64,000 nucleotides of DNA from Deltaproteobacteria bacterium (lineage in GTDB: Bacteria > Myxococcota > Kuafuiibacteriia > Kuafuiibacteriales > Kuafuiibacteriaceae): NCBI GenBank assembly GCA_016713425.1, contig JADJPE010000005.1, forward strand, positions 1,798,001 through 1,862,000. The letters are read 5' to 3'. Below are positions 59,965 through 64,000 of the stretch, piece after piece; the stretch's first letter is position 1; every line of letters starts with the position of its first letter. The notes under the pieces were generated by a model. The model saw only the letters and a program-made list of their open reading frames with translations, was not told the origin of the DNA and ran no database searches. The translations under genes were made by a program, and so were the position numbers.

Positions 59965-62019
59965 GTGGCCGATTGGGAAGTTACTAGGCCTCCTTTGGAT
60001 CACCCGAATCCCGCATCGGACCTTCCCGTCTTGGATCTGATGGGCCGTCAGGATAACACGACCAGCGACCTGGCTGGACTCCATGCATCCGACGCTGACT
60101 CAGCAGACACCCATACTCCCAGCGCTCCACCTGCGCGCTCCGAGGACCATCGCTTCCCGAGGGGATGTATCGTGGGTGGTCGCTACGAGGTGCGCGAGCT
60201 GATCGCCTCGGGCGGCATGGGGCGGGTCTTCTCGGCGAATCAGATCGCGCTTTCCAGGGAAGTGGCGCTGAAGGTGCTCATCCCGAGACCTGGGGACAAG
60301 AGCTTCCGGAGTCGCTTTCTCCTCGAGGCTTCGATTCTTGCACGACTTGTGCATCGGCACATTGTCACGATTTACGACTACGGCGAGACGGAGGGCGGCG
60401 ATCTATTCATCGCCATGGAGTATCTCGAGGGTCAGTCGCTTTCCTCGGCCATTGCCAAAGTCGGACGGATGCCCGCCGAGCGCGCTTGCTCCATTGCCAT
60501 GCAGATGGGCCGCGCGTTGAGGGCGGCCCACGCGAAAGGCGTGGTACACCGCGACTTGAAGCCTCGCAATGTCATGTTGATTCGTGACGAGGAAGAGGAC
60601 GACGGCGAGAAGGCGCATGACTTCGTCAAGGTGTTGGACTTCGGTCTCGTCAAGGTCTTCGACAACGAGAGCTCCGGTTCGCACCCTCAGGTCGAATCCA
60701 CACGCGCGGGGATGTTGCTCGGCTCGCCGAAGTATATGGCCCCGGAGCAGATCCTGAGTCGCGCTGTCGATCCGCGAACGGATGTGTATGCGCTTGGTGC
60801 GGTGCTCTACCATATGCTGACGGGGCGACCTCCATTTGCCGGCGCTTCGAGTGTCGACATCATGCATCAGCACCTGCGTACGCCAGCGCCACCGATGCAT
60901 TCAGTCGCCCATGTCGGTGAGGAGATTCCGCCGGAGCTCGAGGTCATCGTGGCGCGCGCGCTGGAGAAGTCGCCGCGTCGACGGCATTCGTCGATGGATG
61001 AGCTGCTGAGCGACCTGAAGGCCGCCGCCCGTCTCATCTCGGACAGCGAATATGATTCGGGAAGTCTCGGTGGGTCCATGGTGGCGTCGCCCGATGGCGA
61101 CGCCCGGTTGCTGCCCTCTATTTCGGGATCTGACGCCTCACACGATGATTTCCGAGCCGCGTTCGTCGCGGCGTCACGACATCACAGTGGGCTCGAGGCC
61201 GCTCGGTTGCCGAGTACGCCTCGCGGGTCGTCTTGGTCCGCAGCTCCAGTGGCATCTCTCGCCACCGCTCCGGCTCTGTCGGTGCGCTCAGCGTCGATCA
61301 CTGTGCCCGACTCAGGCGATGATGCGGCTTCTGAGGACATTCATCGTGAGTTGCACCTCCGACAGGACTGGACGCGCTTCGTTCGCACTCGGCCTTTGCT
61401 CATGACGTTTTCGGCGATGATGGCGCTGGCGGTCCTGCTCTTGATTGTGGGGCTTCTGCGGCAACCGCGTATCCTTCGTCCGGATGTTGATTCGAATCTG
61501 CGTGCGTCACCCATCGTCGAAGGTGGCGCCAAGCCGGGTGATGACGCGCGAGCTCATCATCGCGTGGGTGGTGGCGATGAGGTCCGACCCACGGAGACGG
61601 CCGGAGCGATCGTCTCGCCACCGACAGATGGCGCCAAAGTCCCTGGCCATTCTGCGCAAATTTCCCAGCACGCGCCTACGGGTTCTGCGCTTGAGGCGCA
61701 AGTGGTACCGATCGCGCCTCGTGCCGAGGCGCCGGGCGCCGAGCGGACGGCCGTGAAAGATCGGTCCGAGACGTCGGCACCGGGGACGTCGGGCGCAGTC
61801 CAGTCGCGACCGAAGACGCGTCGAAAGAGCACGCGAATTCAGGTCGCCCGTGCGCCGACCTCTGGCGCCTCGCCGGAGACCGCGGAGACCGCAGGGACTG
61901 CGGGGACCGCGCCTGCCATCGACGACGATTCAGCAACATCCATGAGGCTTGAGGAGCCGTCGACGTCATCGCGCGTGCGAATGAGCCTCGATGAGCCGTC
62001 CGTGCCGGTCGTGGAATAG
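59965..62019 (+). CDS. Transmembrane Ser/Thr protein kinase (Pkn-type)
   Basis: 684 aa from GTG 59965. A TTG at 59929 in the same frame is possible, but it also fits a -35 element (TTGAAC) ahead of GATACT/TACTAA. Residue numbers below follow the longer form. Kinase motifs: ASGGMGRV (P-loop, 93-100), ALK115, E133 in FLLEAS, HRDLKPRN (207-214), DFGL (237-240), GSPKYMAPEQ. It is an RD kinase, so activation-loop phosphorylation is expected. A TM helix (TFSAMMALAVLLLIVGLL, near 492-510) separates it from a ~180-residue exterior region without a recognisable sensor domain. Partners may include the divergent PATAN protein. Confidence 0.93.
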   Translation: MADWEVTRPPLDHPNPASDLPVLDLMGRQDNTTSDLAGLHASDADSADTHTPSAPPARSEDHRFPRGCIVGGRYEVRELIASGGMGRVFSANQIALSREVALKVLIPRPGDKSFRSRFLLEASILARLVHRHIVTIYDYGETEGGDLFIAMEYLEGQSLSSAIAKVGRMPAERACSIAMQMGRALRAAHAKGVVHRDLKPRNVMLIRDEEEDDGEKAHDFVKVLDFGLVKVFDNESSGSHPQVESTRAGMLLGSPKYMAPEQILSRAVDPRTDVYALGAVLYHMLTGRPPFAGASSVDIMHQHLRTPAPPMHSVAHVGEEIPPELEVIVARALEKSPRRRHSSMDELLSDLKAAARLISDSEYDSGSLGGSMVASPDGDARLLPSISGSDASHDDFRAAFVAASRHHSGLEAARLPSTPRGSSWSAAPVASLATAPALSVRSASITVPDSGDDAASEDIHRELHLRQDWTRFVRTRPLLMTFSAMMALAVLLLIVGLLRQPRILRPDVDSNLRASPIVEGGAKPGDDARAHHRVGGGDEVRPTETAGAIVSPPTDGAKVPGHSAQISQHAPTGSALEAQVVPIAPRAEAPGAERTAVKDRSETSAPGTSGAVQSRPKTRRKSTRIQVARAPTSGASPETAETAGTAGTAPAIDDDSATSMRLEEPSTSSRVRMSLDEPSVPVVE

Positions 62020-62109
62020 GCCTTTAGTTTCTAGCTCTTCACGCAATCCTCGGTGTATGACCAGCGCCATAGCGAGCCGCAGTCGTCGCCGGCCGTCGAG
62101 GAGTTTCCA

Positions 62110-63000
62110 ATGAAGCCGACCCTTTTCGCTCTGCTCATCCTTAGCCTTCCTCTTCTGTGCAGTCCGAGTGTCGCCCGTTCTGCACCTCCGTCATCGAATT
62201 CGGAGGCGGATCGTTTCACAGATCTGGTCAAGCGGGGCCTTCGTGCGTATCGCAGCCGAGACTTTGATGAAGCCATTCGTGCGTTCGAGGAAGCTTATGC
62301 GCTTCGCGCTGAGCCGGAGCTTCTGTACAACGCCGCCCGATCTCACGAGAAGGCGCTGCACGTGGACGAAGCCATCAAGGCGTATGAGACGTTCGTGCGT
62401 CTGCCCGGGTCGACGGCAGACCTGAGAGCCACAGCGCTTTCATCGCTGGCCGCCCTGAAGAGAGAGCGCCGAGCACGATCGGTCTCCCAACCCGAGACCT
62501 CACAGGATGAGGATGGCGCGGCCCGCGAGGGGCCGTCGGTCGAGGCCGGACGAACCGCCGACTCTCCCAGCAACCCCGCGCCTTCGAACCGAACCGACTC
62601 GGGGACGTTGGGCTTGGTGCCCTCGCCTACGTCGCCAGGTGACGGGCTCACCGTCGGAAGCGAGTTGCGGACGGGTCCGGATCACGCCCTAGAGTGGAGC
62701 CTCATCGGCGGCGGTACCATCGTCGCTGCGGTGGGCGCCGTGTTTGGCGTCGTCGCTCTTGGTCGGAGCTCAGACTTCGAGACGGAGGTCCAGCCCGAAC
62801 GCAAAGATCGTGCGCGCACCGCTGCACAGCGAAGTGCGCTCGTCGCCGATATTCTCATAGGCGCGGGGATCGCTTCGGCGGCGACGGGGACCGTGCTGAT
62901 GTTTCTCGGTTCCGACGACGAACCTTCGAGCGAAGGCCTTGCGTTGACCCCGACTGCGAGTGCTCGTTTCGTAGGGGTCAATCTGACGGGTGGTTTTTGA
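62110..63000 (+). CDS. Exported TPR protein with C-terminal TM helices
   Basis: 296 aa from ATG 62110 (GAGGAG ~9 nt upstream). The signal peptide is MKPTLFALLILSLPLLCSPSVARS. One TPR pair region (YRSRDFDEAIRAFEEAYALRAEPELLYNAARSHEKALHVDEAIKAYETFV, ~60-110), a Ser/Asp-rich spacer, then two hydrophobic segments (SLIGGGTIVAAVGAVFGVVALG; ADILIGAGIASAATGTVLMFLG). This plan is frequent in myxobacterial cell-envelope proteins. It follows the kinase gene by 90 bp and may be co-transcribed with it. Confidence 0.8.
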   Translation: MKPTLFALLILSLPLLCSPSVARSAPPSSNSEADRFTDLVKRGLRAYRSRDFDEAIRAFEEAYALRAEPELLYNAARSHEKALHVDEAIKAYETFVRLPGSTADLRATALSSLAALKRERRARSVSQPETSQDEDGAAREGPSVEAGRTADSPSNPAPSNRTDSGTLGLVPSPTSPGDGLTVGSELRTGPDHALEWSLIGGGTIVAAVGAVFGVVALGRSSDFETEVQPERKDRARTAAQRSALVADILIGAGIASAATGTVLMFLGSDDEPSSEGLALTPTASARFVGVNLTGGF

Positions 63001-63011
63001 AACGCGTGGCG

Positions 63012-64000
63012 CTAGCGCCGTCCGACCGGGCTCGGCTGGTCGCCGTCGACATGGATCTCATAGCGATCGTGCCATGAAACTGGAAAGCCGTTTGTCTCGG
63101 CCCAGCTTCGCATCTTCGCTTCGAAGGGCGTACCGAGATAGTCGGCGTCGATGACGAGCCGCTGGACGTCTTTCGCGAAATCGATGGGGCCGTGGACCTG
63201 AGCCTCTATGTACGGGTACCAGTCGCTGCTTGCCGAGCCGTCGTAACCCAGGGCGACGCTGCAAACGTCCCTGAAGCGTTGATCGGGTAGCCCGGCGAGG
63301 ACGTGTGCAAAGCTCTCCGCCGTGCCGACGTCCGCTGCGCGCGCGCACGACGAATCGCCCGGTGTGAGCGTCGTACGATTGCGGATGCCTCGCTTCAGGA
63401 TGACGTAGCAGGCGCCGTAGGATTGGGCTGGGCCGGCTGGCTTCCAACTCGCGTTCATGGCCCCATACTTAGGCCGCTCGGAGGCGATGAGTGGATGGCG
63501 ATGGTAGCCTTGCTCGAAGATCGTCTTCTCCCAGCCATCTCGGCCGCCGCCGGCGTAGGCTGAAGGAGAGCCGCTCGTGATGCCGGTTTCGAATTGGTTG
63601 CGATAGTGCGGATCGACCATGAAGGCATCGATGACGTTCTGATCGCGGCCCACCGCGACGGAGTATTCGAGACTCGTGGAACCCGGCGCGCTCGAGGTGC
63701 CACGGGTCGTTTGTTGAAGAGGTTTGTCGGGTTTGAAATGGACAACGATCGGCGCGACGCTCCGCACGTAGTCGAGCACGAGATCGATCTCGCGCGGTGA
63801 ATAGCCCAGCGCAGCGCCCTTAGTCATCAGGCGTTCGCGCGCTTCGTCGGAGCGCAGCGCGGCCTTGCGTTTCACATCTTCGATGACGGAACGCTGCGTG
63901 CTGTTCAGTCGACTCAGGTCTCCCGACTCGTCGGGACTCGCGAGGTTTGCGTGCGGTCGGTAGATGATCTCGACCGATTTGATCGAAGCGGGCGCGTCGG
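63012..64000 (-). CDS. DUF3626-like protein (5' partial, runs off the right edge)
   Basis: The frame is open from the stop at 63012 to the window edge. GTG 63875 is only an internal codon, because the residues before it (SIKSVEIIYRPHANLASPDESGDLSRLNSTQ, then RSVIEDVK) still read as coding. Visible length is 329 aa. The part ERPKYGAMNASWKPAGPAQSYGACYVILKRGIRNRTTLTPGDSS resembles DUF3626, a family of unknown function, and WYPYIEAQVHGPIDFAKDVQRLVID and SWHDRYEIHVDG follow as in that family. Function unknown. Confidence 0.75.
   Translation of the reverse strand, partial: DAPASIKSVEIIYRPHANLASPDESGDLSRLNSTQRSVIEDVKRKAALRSDEARERLMTKGAALGYSPREIDLVLDYVRSVAPIVVHFKPDKPLQQTTRGTSSAPGSTSLEYSVAVGRDQNVIDAFMVDPHYRNQFETGITSGSPSAYAGGGRDGWEKTIFEQGYHRHPLIASERPKYGAMNASWKPAGPAQSYGACYVILKRGIRNRTTLTPGDSSCARAADVGTAESFAHVLAGLPDQRFRDVCSVALGYDGSASSDWYPYIEAQVHGPIDFAKDVQRLVIDADYLGTPFEAKMRSWAETNGFPVSWHDRYEIHVDGDQPSPVGRR

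Noticed and set aside
1..64000. tRNA, rRNA, riboswitch, origin, integrase or transposase genes
   Set aside because: None was recognised on either strand. Small RNAs cannot be excluded without covariance searches.

Overview
The window is 64 kb of high-GC bacterial chromosome. Its style is that of a predatory or social deltaproteobacterial lineage, most likely Myxococcota (Polyangia-like). This is inferred from the combination of a Pkn2-type Ser/Thr kinase, a PATAN/DUF4388-type TPR protein, MshEN proteins, an ECF sigma/anti-sigma pair, many lipoproteins with TSP3, RCC1, Cys-rich or propeller modules, and numerous in-frame short tandem repeats in linkers. No rRNA, tRNA, CRISPR array, transposase or phage gene was seen. 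Genes at both edges are cut: a glycosidase-like gene on the left and a DUF3626-like gene on the right.

Layout. 1-10 kb: end of a glycosidase-like protein; a divergent adenosylhomocysteinase-like protein; an 8-bp tandem repeat with a small ORF; then a minus-strand run of REC/degenerate-GGDEF, metG, HEAT-repeat protein and TatD nuclease. 10-18.7 kb: a plus-strand run of TPR protein, lipoprotein, two MshEN (c-di-GMP-binding type) proteins, ECF sigma factor and anti-sigma factor. 19-35.5 kb: mostly surface and housekeeping genes, namely a TSP3/VWA/Cys-rich lipoprotein, GNAT, PlsC-type acyltransferase, secreted nuclease, alpha/beta hydrolase, small membrane protein, MDR oxidoreductase, a repeat-linked propeller lipoprotein, an NG-pentapeptide plus RCC1 lipoprotein and a secreted DsrE-like protein. 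35.7-41.3 kb: M14-type peptidase, an inhibitory-type serpin lipoprotein, a Doc toxin flanked by two copies of a ~100-bp repeat, and a frameshifted gene. 41.4-48.8 kb: EAL-HDOD protein, a membrane coiled-coil P-loop NTPase followed by an MscS channel, an SDR and an EamA transporter. 48.8-54.3 kb: a minus-strand oxidative cluster (desaturase, haem-oxygenase-like diiron oxidase, PNPOx-like flavoprotein, second desaturase, 2OG-Fe dioxygenase) with an EamA exporter downstream. 54.5-64 kb: GST, proA, a periplasmic binding lipoprotein, a divergent PATAN-TPR/kinase pair, a TPR protein and the DUF3626-like gene.

The best candidates for undescribed biology are the five-enzyme oxidative operon, the NTPase/MscS pair, and the c-di-GMP-linked ECF operon divergent from a doubly degenerate REC-GGDEF protein. 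All functional calls come from reading motifs and family resemblance by eye. No database search was run.
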